Shown: positions 1 to 5,430 of the stretch, one piece after another | Layout of the letters: the number at the start of each line of letters is the position of its first letter | Position numbering within the stretch: the stretch's first letter is position 1 | DNA from: Nitrospinota bacterium | Lineage (GTDB): Bacteria; Nitrospinota; Nitrospinia; UBA9942 | DNA length: 5,742 bases | Direction of reading: 5' to 3' | Assembly: GCA_016200365.1 (NCBI GenBank) | Contig: JACQEW010000355.1 | Location: forward strand, 1 to 5,742 | Notes under the pieces: model-generated | What the model saw: only the letters and a program-made list of their open reading frames with translations | Told to the model about the DNA's origin: nothing | Databases searched by the model: none | Program-made: the position numbers and the translations under genes

Positions 1-118
1 CAATATCCCCTGTTATAAAATTATCCATGCAGATTACATAATGTCCTTTAGACAGCATATAATCGCACAGATGAGACCCGATAAACCCCGCACCGCCTGT
101 AATCAATATTCGCGACAT
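1..118 (-). CDS. NAD-dependent sugar-nucleotide epimerase/decarboxylase, probably UDP-glucuronate decarboxylase (partial, N-terminus only)
   Basis: Only the first 39 codons are in the window; the gene runs off the left edge. The translation starts MSRILITGGAGFIGSHL, the Rossmann nucleotide-binding glycine motif (GGAGFIG) of extended short-chain dehydrogenases, and continues to a second beta strand ending in MDNFITG. The acidic residue there normally binds the NAD ribose. The DNF-TG spacing resembles UDP-glucuronate decarboxylase (UXS), which turns UDP-glucuronate into UDP-xylose. This fits the UDP-glucose dehydrogenase gene directly upstream, which would supply the substrate. A UDP-glucuronate 4-epimerase or another SDR cannot be excluded from so short a piece. 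The ATG is the only sensible start because the glycine motif begins at residue 8. No good Shine-Dalgarno sequence precedes it; the upstream gap is taken up by the heptad repeat array, so translation may depend on coupling or on an unusual leader. Confidence 0.8.
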   Translation of the reverse strand, partial: MSRILITGGAGFIGSHLCDYMLSKGHYVICMDNFITGDI

Positions 119-123
119 ATAAT

Positions 124-200
124 TAGCGTATAGCGTTTAGCGTTTAGCATTTAGCGTTTAGTAAGAACTAACCGCTAATCCCTAATCGCTAACCGCTAAA
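124..200. repeat. Inverted heptad repeat array (period 7, TAGCGTT / ACCGCTA)
   Basis: This stretch is eleven consecutive 7-bp units. The left half is TAGCGTA, TAGCGTT, TAGCGTT, TAGCATT, TAGCGTT (124-158). The right half is the reverse complement of the same theme: ACCGCTA, ATCCCTA, ATCGCTA, ACCGCTA (171-198). The halves can fold into an imperfect hairpin around TAGT-AAGA-ACTA (159-170). The array starts, on the coding strand, at the base after the ugd stop codon and reaches to six bases before the next start codon, so it is almost the whole intergenic gap. Units vary by single bases, which suggests an old array that has drifted. A role as mRNA hairpin between the two genes is inference. Confidence 0.85.
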
Positions 201-1493
201 TTATGCCCTCCCTATACTGTAATATTCAAACCCCATCTTTTTTGTCCTCTCGGCATCATATACATTCCTGCCGTCAAAGATAACAGGTCTTCGCATCAAA
301 TTTTTTATCCTTTCCATATTCAGGAGCTTAAACTCCCTCCACTCTGTTATAATAGCAAGGGCATCAGCATCTTCTGAAACTTCATAGGCATTTGCACAAT
401 ATTTAACTGCAGGGAGTATTTTTTTTGCATTCTCCATTGCCACAGGGTCATAAGCCTTGATAACCGCCCCCTCATTAAGAAGCATATTAATTACCTCTAC
501 GGACTTTGCATCTCTCATATCATCAGTATCCGGCTTAAAGGAAAGCCCCAATACACCTATAACCTTACCCTTCAATCCCCCTGTTTTATACTTTATAATT
601 TCAACAAAGTGAGGGACCCTCTCTTTATTAATATCAAGAACATCCTTTAAGAGCTTAAAATCATACCCTAATCTTTCAGCAGTGTGAACCAATGATTGTA
701 TATCCTTTGGGAAACATGAGCCGCCGAATCCAAGACCTGCATTGAGAAAGGCATGCCCTATCCGGGAGTCGTATCCAACCCCTTTCGCCACATCACTGAC
801 ATTTGCACCGGTAAGCTCGCATATATCTGCTATGGCATTTATAAAGGAAATTTTTATAGCGAGGAAGGCATTGGAGGCATATTTTATAATCTCCGCACTG
901 TAAACATCGGTAATAAGCATTGGTCTGCCGATAGTGGCATAAAGTTCTAATAACTTTACCGCCACCTGCTTTGTAGGAGCGCCTATGATTATCCTGTCAG
1001 GAGACAGGGCATCAGAAATAGCAGAACCCTCTCTTAAAAACTCAGGATTCGATACCACATCGAAACTTGTATTATGGGTCTTATTCTTTTCAACGACATC
1101 TCTGACAAAATCACCTGTTCCAACAGGAACGGTGCTTTTATTTACAATAATCTTATATCCATTTATCGCATTTGCTACACCCTTAGCCGCACCCTCTACA
1201 AAGGATAAATCTGTTTCTCCATTATCCTTTGGAGGTGTTCCTACACAGATAAAGACTATCTCTGCCTTCTCAACTGCGTCCTTTAAATCAGTTGAGAAAA
1301 AGAGCCTGTTATCGTCCACATTCCTCTTAACCATCTCCTCAAGCCCAGGCTCGTATATTGGCATTATGCCTTTGTTTAGAGAGTCAATCTTTCCCTTTAT
1401 CTTGTCAACACATGTAACATCATTTCCTAAATCGGCAAAGACCGTCCCTGTAACCAACCCCACATATCCAGTGCCTATGACGCAGATGTTCAT
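201..1493 (-). CDS. ugd: UDP-glucose 6-dehydrogenase
   Basis: This is a cytosolic, NAD-dependent four-electron dehydrogenase that oxidises UDP-glucose to UDP-glucuronate for capsule, O-antigen or exopolysaccharide. The 430-residue length is normal for the bacterial family. The N-terminal NAD domain opens with VIGTGYVGLV (residues 5-14) and has VGTPP at 84-88. SNPEFLREG (148-156) and KYASNAF (204-210) belong to the substrate and central helix regions. The catalytic cysteine is Cys260 in GFGGSCFPKD (255-264). The C-terminal UDP-binding domain shows LSFKPDTDDMRDAKS (317-331) and GRNVYD (408-413). The GFGGSCFPKD form separates it from the UDP-GlcNAc dehydrogenase next door, which has GLGGHCIPIDP. 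The start is supported by AAGGAG at 1506-1501, seven bases before the ATG. It lies 44 bases after the wbpA-like gene on the same strand and before the SDR gene, consistent with one polysaccharide precursor operon. Confidence 0.95.
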   Translation of the reverse strand: MNICVIGTGYVGLVTGTVFADLGNDVTCVDKIKGKIDSLNKGIMPIYEPGLEEMVKRNVDDNRLFFSTDLKDAVEKAEIVFICVGTPPKDNGETDLSFVEGAAKGVANAINGYKIIVNKSTVPVGTGDFVRDVVEKNKTHNTSFDVVSNPEFLREGSAISDALSPDRIIIGAPTKQVAVKLLELYATIGRPMLITDVYSAEIIKYASNAFLAIKISFINAIADICELTGANVSDVAKGVGYDSRIGHAFLNAGLGFGGSCFPKDIQSLVHTAERLGYDFKLLKDVLDINKERVPHFVEIIKYKTGGLKGKVIGVLGLSFKPDTDDMRDAKSVEVINMLLNEGAVIKAYDPVAMENAKKILPAVKYCANAYEVSEDADALAIITEWREFKLLNMERIKNLMRRPVIFDGRNVYDAERTKKMGFEYYSIGRA

Positions 1494-1504
1494 ATATAAA
1501 CTCC

Positions 1505-1539
1505 TTAATTGGAAATTGGTAATTGGGAATTAGAAATTT
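1505..1539. repeat. Heptad repeat array (period 7, NNAATTG)
   Basis: Five successive 7-bp units can be read: TTAATTG, GAAATTG, GTAATTG, GGAATTA and GAAATTT. They fill the gap between the wbpA-like stop codon (1538-1540) and the ugd Shine-Dalgarno sequence (1501-1506), overlapping both by two bases. The unit differs from the TAGCGTT array at 124-200 but has the same period and the same position, starting at a stop codon in an operon gap. Confidence 0.75.
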
Positions 1540-2839
1540 ATAGTTTCACTATCTTCTCCCTTCCCTCTTTAACACCCTTTGCTGCATTTCTCGTATCTAC
1601 AATTAATTTCGAGTTCTTTACAATCCAGCCATAGTCAAACTTACTATGGTCTGTCACAATGACAATACAATCAGCCCTGTTTAAGACATCTTCATTTAAC
1701 TCTACTCTTTTTATATCATCTATTTCATGGATAGAATCCACATAGGGGTCATTAAAACTTACATCTGCACCTTTATTCTTTAAATACTTGATAACATCAA
1801 TGGCAGGCGACTCCCTAACATCACTAACATCCTTCTTATAAGCAACACCCAATATCAAAATCCTTGCACCATTAACGCTCTTCTTTTGTTCATTCAAGGC
1901 ATCGGCTATTTTTGAAACCACATATAACGGCATACTGGTATTTATCTCGCTCGCAAGCTCAATAAACCGCGCGGTATAATTCAGGGTCTTTAATTTCCAT
2001 GACAGATAAAGCGGGTCAATAGGTATGCAGTGTCCGCCGAGTCCAGGACCAGGATAGAACGGCATAAAACCGAATGGCTTTGTTGCAGCAGCATCTATAA
2101 CTTCCCATACATTTATTCCCAGCCTGTCGCACATAATAGCAGTCTCATTTACAAGTCCTATATTGACAGCCCTGAATGTATTTTCCAATAGCTTTACCAT
2201 CTCGGCGCTTCTTGTTGATGATACAGGTATTACGATATCAATCGCCTGCTCATAGAGGCATTTAGCTGTTTTTGTGCAATCGGCTGTTACTCCGCCAATA
2301 ATCTTTGGTGTATTCTTTGTGTGGTATTTCTTATTCCCGGGGTCAACCCTTTCAGGAGAAAAGGCAAGGTAGAAATCTACTCCGACTTTCAAGCCTGTAG
2401 ACTTAAGCTCGGGAAGGAGGACTTCATCTGTGGTGCCGGGATATGTGGTGCTTTCAAGCACTATCAACTGACCCTTATGCAGATATTTTTTAATCTCCGA
2501 TGCAGCAGAGACTATATAGGATATATCCGGGTCTCTTGTCTTTCTTAAAGGGGTAGGGACGCATATACTTACTGTATCAGCATCTTTTAAGAGGCTGAAA
2601 TCGTTGGTAGGTATAAATTTCCCATTTTTTATAAAAGAAAGAACCTCCTCTCTCTTTACATCCTGAACATAACTCTCGCCTTGTTTAAGGGTATCTATCT
2701 TTCTGTTATCAACATCTATACCGATAACGGTAAAACCCGATTTACAAAATTCCATTGAAAGAGGAAGCCCTACATAACCAAGCCCTATAACACTTACCTT
2801 AGCAGTTTTATTTTTAATCTTTTCTAACAGATTATCCAT
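1538..2839 (-). CDS. wbpA: UDP-N-acetyl-D-glucosamine 6-dehydrogenase (WbpA-like nucleotide sugar dehydrogenase)
   Basis: This NAD-dependent enzyme oxidises a UDP-N-acetylhexosamine, most likely UDP-GlcNAc to UDP-GlcNAcA, a precursor of amino-uronic acids in surface polysaccharides. Its 433 residues match the family. VIGLGYVGLPL (17-27) binds NAD. CVPTPL (93-98), ESTTYPGTT (129-137) and SPERVDPGN (161-169) mark the GlcNAc dehydrogenase branch. KLLENTFRAVNIGLVNE (216-232) forms the central helix, with Lys216 and Asn220. The catalytic Cys271 sits in GPGLGGHCIPIDP (264-276). The C-terminal domain has GVAYKKDVSDVRESPA (331-346). The start codon follows the fmt stop codon with no gap, and GGAGG (2848-2844) lies within the end of fmt four bases before the ATG, so translational coupling to fmt is likely. 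The exact hexosamine (GlcNAc or GalNAc) cannot be settled from sequence alone; the family call is firm. Confidence 0.88.
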   Translation of the reverse strand: MDNLLEKIKNKTAKVSVIGLGYVGLPLSMEFCKSGFTVIGIDVDNRKIDTLKQGESYVQDVKREEVLSFIKNGKFIPTNDFSLLKDADTVSICVPTPLRKTRDPDISYIVSAASEIKKYLHKGQLIVLESTTYPGTTDEVLLPELKSTGLKVGVDFYLAFSPERVDPGNKKYHTKNTPKIIGGVTADCTKTAKCLYEQAIDIVIPVSSTRSAEMVKLLENTFRAVNIGLVNETAIMCDRLGINVWEVIDAAATKPFGFMPFYPGPGLGGHCIPIDPLYLSWKLKTLNYTARFIELASEINTSMPLYVVSKIADALNEQKKSVNGARILILGVAYKKDVSDVRESPAIDVIKYLKNKGADVSFNDPYVDSIHEIDDIKRVELNEDVLNRADCIVIVTDHSKFDYGWIVKNSKLIVDTRNAAKGVKEGREKIVKL

Positions 2840-3799
2840 CTAACCTCCCAATATCTCTCCTGCCCTTATTGCATGCCCTGAAATAAATTCACCTACACCC
2901 ATAACCCTTTTTCCCTCAGGCTGAAGCTCTTTTATAACAACCAGCCCATTGCTGCAAATCACCTTAATACCATTTCTATTTACCTCAAAAACCTCTCCAC
3001 TTTTCAAATCCCTCCATCCCCCCTTTTCTAAAGGGGGGCGAGGGGGGATTACAGCATCAGTTATCTTTAATCTTTTTCCATTGTAATATGTATATGCACC
3101 TGGGACAGGAGTCAATCCTCTGATTTTATTTACTATTTCTTTAGCACCGATACTCCAATCTATCAAGCAATCTTCTTTTTTTATCTTCGGTGCATAAGTA
3201 GCAGATGAGGCATCCTGCTTTATTCTTTTTATTGTCCCTTTTTCAAGTCCATCAAGTGTTTCAAGAATAACATCGCTTCCTATTTTTGAAAGTCTGTCAT
3301 GCAGTGGTCCTGCATTATCATTCTCTCCTATCTCTACCTCTCTCTGAATCAAAATATCACCTGTATCCATCCCCTCATCCATAAACATCGAAGTTACGCC
3401 TGTCTTCTTCTCTCCATTGATTATTGCCCAGTTTATAGGCGCAGCGCCGCGATATTTTGGAAGCAGAGAGGCGTGGAGATTTATACATCCATATCGGGGT
3501 AAATTGAGTATCTCTTTAGGTAAAATCTGTCCGAATGCAACAACAACAATACAGTCAGGATTATATTCTTTTTCTTTTAATTTTTTTATAAACTCAGGCT
3601 CTCTGACCTTTTCAGGCTGCAACACCACTATTTTATGAGCCTCTGCCTCAACTTTCACAGGTGAAGGGAGTATCTCTCTCCCCCTCCCCTTTGGTCTATC
3701 TGGCTGTGTAACTACTGCAATTATTTTATGAGCAGAATTAATTATTCCCTCTAATGTTGGAACTGCAAACTCCGGAGTCCCCATAAATATAATTTTCAT
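2840..3799 (-). CDS. fmt: Methionyl-tRNA formyltransferase
   Basis: Fmt transfers a formyl group from 10-formyltetrahydrofolate to Met-tRNA(fMet), making the initiator tRNA. The 319-residue protein starts MKIIFMGTPEFAVPTL, has the QPDRPKGRG loop (32-40), and carries the catalytic set Asn107 and His109 in CINLHASLLPKYRG plus Asp145 in MDEGMDTGD. The C-terminal OB-like tRNA-binding domain begins near residue 210 and contains RGLTPVPGAYTYYNGKRLKI (228-247). It is unusual in having PPRPPLEKGG (252-261) between ITDA and SGEV; this segment is translated from a palindromic repeat at 3007-3050 and is absent from typical Fmt proteins. The frame is kept, so the protein is probably functional. No strong Shine-Dalgarno precedes the ATG. 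It is the first gene of the run and abuts the wbpA-like gene. Deformylase, its common neighbour, is not in view. Confidence 0.96.
   Translation of the reverse strand: MKIIFMGTPEFAVPTLEGIINSAHKIIAVVTQPDRPKGRGREILPSPVKVEAEAHKIVVLQPEKVREPEFIKKLKEKEYNPDCIVVVAFGQILPKEILNLPRYGCINLHASLLPKYRGAAPINWAIINGEKKTGVTSMFMDEGMDTGDILIQREVEIGENDNAGPLHDRLSKIGSDVILETLDGLEKGTIKRIKQDASSATYAPKIKKEDCLIDWSIGAKEIVNKIRGLTPVPGAYTYYNGKRLKITDAVIPPRPPLEKGGWRDLKSGEVFEVNRNGIKVICSNGLVVIKELQPEGKRVMGVGEFISGHAIRAGEILGG
3007..3050. repeat. Palindromic repeat inserted in frame in fmt
   Basis: The 44-bp segment folds as a hairpin. CCCCCCTTT (3018-3026) pairs perfectly with AAAGGGGGG (3030-3038) around a TCT loop. After a 2x3 internal loop, AATCCCTCC (3007-3015) pairs with GGGGGGATT (3042-3050) with one G-T wobble. 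On the fmt coding strand it reads through without a stop and gives a Pro- then Gly-rich insert around residues 250-265. Its form matches the dispersed CCCCCTTT/AAAGGGGG repeats known from several bacterial genomes; only one copy is in this window, so the dispersed nature is inference. Confidence 0.8.
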
Positions 3800-3825
3800 T
3801 AATGTTGTAATTTAAAAAGAATTTA

Positions 3826-3850
3826 GGCTAATGGTTTTAAACCTTTAGCC
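3826..3850. promoter_or_regulatory. Hairpin in the fmt 5' leader
   Basis: GGCTAA (3826-3831) pairs with TTAGCC (3845-3850), and GGTT (3833-3836) pairs with AACC (3840-3843) after one mismatch, leaving a three-base loop. On the minus strand the hairpin lies 26 bases upstream of the fmt ATG and is followed by an AT-rich run. It could be a leader structure or a weak terminator for transcripts arriving from the CDF cassette. No function can be assigned from the sequence. Confidence 0.4.
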
Positions 3851-3863
3851 TGCTTTTCATCCT

Positions 3864-3869
3864 ATTATA
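3864..3869 (-). promoter_or_regulatory. Possible -10 element of an fmt operon promoter
   Basis: The minus strand reads TATAAT here, 64 bases upstream of the fmt start, which would leave a leader containing the hairpin at 3826-3850. No good -35 hexamer sits at 16-18 bases: TTGATT (3887-3882) is only 12 bases away. The call therefore rests on the -10 alone and on the absence of any upstream gene on the same strand within 360 bases. Confidence 0.3.
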
Positions 3870-3916
3870 AAGATGTATAAAAATCAAGATTAGATTGTAT
3901 TTTGAAAAGAGGACTA

Positions 3917-4006
3917 ATGGTGCAGATAGATATTGAACAGGAGAAAATAATCACAAGGACTATAGTCAAAAAGGGTTATAAGAAAGCAAAGGAAGATCAG
4001 AAATGA
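3917..4006 (+). CDS. Possible small protein or gene remnant (29 codons)
   Basis: An ATG with AGAGGA a few bases upstream opens a 29-codon frame beginning MVQIDIEQEKII and rich in Lys and Glu. It is not recognised. Its TGA overlaps an ATG (ATGA at 4003-4006) that opens a second short frame. Alternatively, a one-base shift near 3995 would continue it in another frame as RNEILEKRHKDKYGYTNKKN, stopping at 4070, which looks more protein-like than the overlapping frame. That would make it a roughly 50-residue protein that has lost its frame. The stretch is purine-rich on the plus strand, as coding DNA often is, but no family supports either reading. Confidence 0.22.
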   Translation: MVQIDIEQEKIITRTIVKKGYKKAKEDQK

Positions 4007-4136
4007 AATTCTTGAAAAAAGACATAAAGACAAATATGGATATACCAATAAGAAAAACCCCAATCTTTGAAAAAATTGTGTCAAAAAGTCCTTTATTTTC
4101 GATAGTCCATTTTTTGAAAATAGCCTTTTTCTACAG

Positions 4137-4198
4137 GTTTAACGCAGAACTAAGCGGCACGCGGCTTTTTGCGTGTCCGCTTCAGTGATTTGTTATCT
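4137..4198 (-). other. attC: Integron attC recombination site of the CDF gene cassette
   Basis: Read on the minus strand, in the same direction as the CDF gene and 36 bases after its stop codon, the site has these parts in order: R'' AGATAAC (4198-4192), a 5-base spacer, L'' ACTGAAGCGG (4186-4177), ACACGC (4176-4171), an 8-base loop (4170-4163), GCGTG (4162-4158), L' CCGCTTAGT (4157-4149), a 5-base spacer, and R' GTTAAAC (4143-4137). R' fits the GTTRRRY core exactly, and its predicted cut lies between G4143 and T4142. ACT/AGT, AAGCGG/CCGCTT and CACGC/GCGTG pair perfectly, leaving G4183 and A4176 as extrahelical bases on the same arm. This is the structure integron integrases recognise in single-stranded attC. 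The opposed 5-base spacers form the unpaired central spacer. The R'' box departs from RYYYAAC at two positions but matches the cassette start exactly. Confidence 0.88.
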
Positions 4199-5295
4199 GG
4201 TTTTCAAATGTCACTGACCGCATGCTTTCTTTGTTCAATGTGAATGGGTAGGCAAGTCGTCATGTTCGTGCTCATCAATGCGGTGATATGCCTCTCCTGA
4301 TGCATTGATTGGATCAATATGGATCGTAGCATTGGAAAGGTACCGCAACTGATGCAAGAGACGGTGTCGTATTTCCTTCGCTATTTCATGTCCCTTTTCG
4401 ACTGAAAGCTCTGGACTTACGGCAATATTCAGCTCGGCATGGAGGCGGTGCCCCAACCATCTTACCCGCACTTCAGAAATGTCGCTTACCCCCGCAGTAT
4501 GGTTTACAGCGTGTCTGATTTCATCGATGACCTCCGGGTCTACGCCGTCAAGCATACGGATAAAGATGGATTTGCCAGACTCCCATACGATTCTGAGAAT
4601 TGCAGCAGTAATGAGAAGACCGACCACAGGGTCAGCCAGCGGATACCCCAGCCAGACCCCGACGGCACCAAAGAGCACGGCCAGACTGGTGAGGCCGTCT
4701 ACCCTGGCGTGATGACCATCAGCGATGAGAGCGGCGCTGCCGATTTCCTTGCCAACCTTAATACGAAATTGGGCTACCGCCTCATTGCCGATGAACCCAA
4801 TCACCGATGCAACCACTACAGCCCACAGATAGTGCACGATCTGCGGATGGAAGAAGCGATCAATGGACTCGTAGGCCGCAACAATGGCGCTAAGCAGAAT
4901 CGTGAATACAATTGCTACGCCTGCCAGGTCCTCTATGCGGCCGTAGCCATAGGTAAATCGTTTAGTGGGTTTCCGGCGTGCAAGCTTAAAAGCAATCCAC
5001 AGCGGAATAGCAGTGGCAGCGTCCCCAATATTATGAATCGTGTCAGCAAGAAGCGCCACACTACCGGAAAACATGACGATGACGATCTGAAAAGCGGCGG
5101 TAGCGAACAGTCCAATGAACGACCACTTGATGGCCCAGATTCCTCGCTGAGTGGTAAGAATGGATGGGTCGACAGCACCGTGGGTATGGACATGAGCGTG
5201 CTGTCCATGGTCATGTTTATGATGGTGGCTGTCCTGATGCGTATTTCGATGATCAATCATATTTAAAGCCTTCCCATTTTTCCTTCAACAGATAA
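4143..5295 (-). mobile_element. Integron-type gene cassette carrying a CDF metal transporter
   Basis: A cassette runs from the base after the G of an upstream GTT core to the G of its own attC R'. In the circular form the first six bases of a cassette complete its own R' box, so they should complement its R''. Here R'' is AGATAAC (minus strand 4198-4192), and the minus strand at 5296-5290 reads GTTATCT, its exact reverse complement. This places the cassette at 5295 down to 4143, 1153 bp. It holds one gene, with 35 bases before the ATG and a short 3' tail ending in attC, which is standard cassette layout. Its base composition is visibly more G+C-rich than both flanks. No integrase gene, attI or neighbouring attC is visible. 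Confidence 0.82.
4235..5260 (-). CDS. Cation diffusion facilitator (CDF) divalent metal exporter, His-rich
   Basis: This is an inner-membrane proton-coupled exporter of Zn(II), Cd(II), Co(II) or similar ions. The 341 residues start with a His-rich cytosolic tail (HHHKHDHGQHAHVHTH, 12-27). Membrane segments are visible near 44-64, 68-93, 112-130, 143-163, 175-205 and 207-226. The transport-site pairs are intact: H76-x3-D80 in TM2 (ADTIHNIGDAAT) and H184-x3-D188 in TM5 (ADGHHARVDG). The cytoplasmic dimerisation domain follows from MLDGVDPEVID (236-246), with LGHRLHAELNI (269-279) and HIDP (314-317), and the protein ends in a second His-rich tail (EHEHDDLPTHSH). An HxxxD/HxxxD site is typical of Zn-type members; the exact metal is not determinable. 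GGGAAGG (5275-5269), eight bases before the ATG, supports the start. The gene is more G+C-rich than its neighbours and lies alone in an attC-ended cassette, so it was acquired. The promoter lies outside the cassette. Confidence 0.92.
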   Translation of the reverse strand: MIDHRNTHQDSHHHKHDHGQHAHVHTHGAVDPSILTTQRGIWAIKWSFIGLFATAAFQIVIVMFSGSVALLADTIHNIGDAATAIPLWIAFKLARRKPTKRFTYGYGRIEDLAGVAIVFTILLSAIVAAYESIDRFFHPQIVHYLWAVVVASVIGFIGNEAVAQFRIKVGKEIGSAALIADGHHARVDGLTSLAVLFGAVGVWLGYPLADPVVGLLITAAILRIVWESGKSIFIRMLDGVDPEVIDEIRHAVNHTAGVSDISEVRVRWLGHRLHAELNIAVSPELSVEKGHEIAKEIRHRLLHQLRYLSNATIHIDPINASGEAYHRIDEHEHDDLPTHSH

Positions 5296-5296
5296 C
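5290..5296 (-). other. Upstream cassette junction (GTT core, GTTATCT)
   Basis: The minus strand reads GTTATCT, the exact complement of the R'' box of the attC at 4192-4198. The G (5296) belongs to the host side and TTATCT (5295-5290) to the cassette. Host sequence beyond it (5297-5330) is AT-rich and cannot form an attC stem, so the recipient site was either an attI-like simple site or a secondary GTT site. Confidence 0.75.
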
Positions 5297-5329
5297 ATTG
5301 TCTTTTAAGTTTATTCAACATTATGATGG

Positions 5330-5358
5330 ATTATAGAAATTGAAGGTAAAATAGTCAA
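5330..5358 (-). promoter_or_regulatory. Near-consensus sigma-70 promoter pointing into the CDF cassette
   Basis: On the minus strand TTGACT (5358-5353) is followed after exactly 17 bases by TATAAT (5335-5330): five of six and six of six consensus matches with ideal spacing. Transcription would begin near 5323, about 28 bases outside the cassette and about 63 bases before the CDF start codon. Cassettes usually lack their own promoter and depend on one upstream, as with Pc of mobile integrons, and this one is placed for that job. Confidence 0.7.
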
Positions 5359-5367
5359 GAAAGAAGA

Positions 5368-5392
5368 TTATAAAACCGTGTTATAAAACCGT
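5368..5392. repeat. 12-bp tandem direct repeat (period 13)
   Basis: TTATAAAACCGT is present at 5368-5379 and again at 5381-5392, separated by one G. The 13-bp period shifts any frame crossing it by one base. Confidence 0.85.
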
Positions 5393-5430
5393 TGGAAATG
5401 GAGAGGAAATGCAATATAATAGCTTTGTAT

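Noticed and set aside
124..200. CRISPR array
   Set aside because: Units are 7 bp with no spacers.
985..1533. A 182-codon plus-strand open frame across ugd
   Set aside because: Antisense shadow of UDP-glucose dehydrogenase, whose catalytic and NAD motifs are all on the minus strand.
4152..4182. The strong hairpin as a rho-independent terminator of the CDF gene
   Set aside because: No T-run follows the stem on either strand, the T-run lies in the loop, and the flanking R boxes, spacers and extrahelical bases fit attC instead. It might still slow polymerase.
4003..4188. A 61-codon plus-strand frame beginning MKFLKKDIK
   Set aside because: Its last 15 or so codons are translated from the attC hairpin and cassette end, so the present reading is not an original gene; the part before 4143 matches no family I know.
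4439..5266. A 275-codon open frame on the plus strand across the CDF gene
   Set aside because: It is fully antisense to a CDF transporter with intact transport-site motifs, has no recognisable domain, and its length follows from the higher G+C content there.
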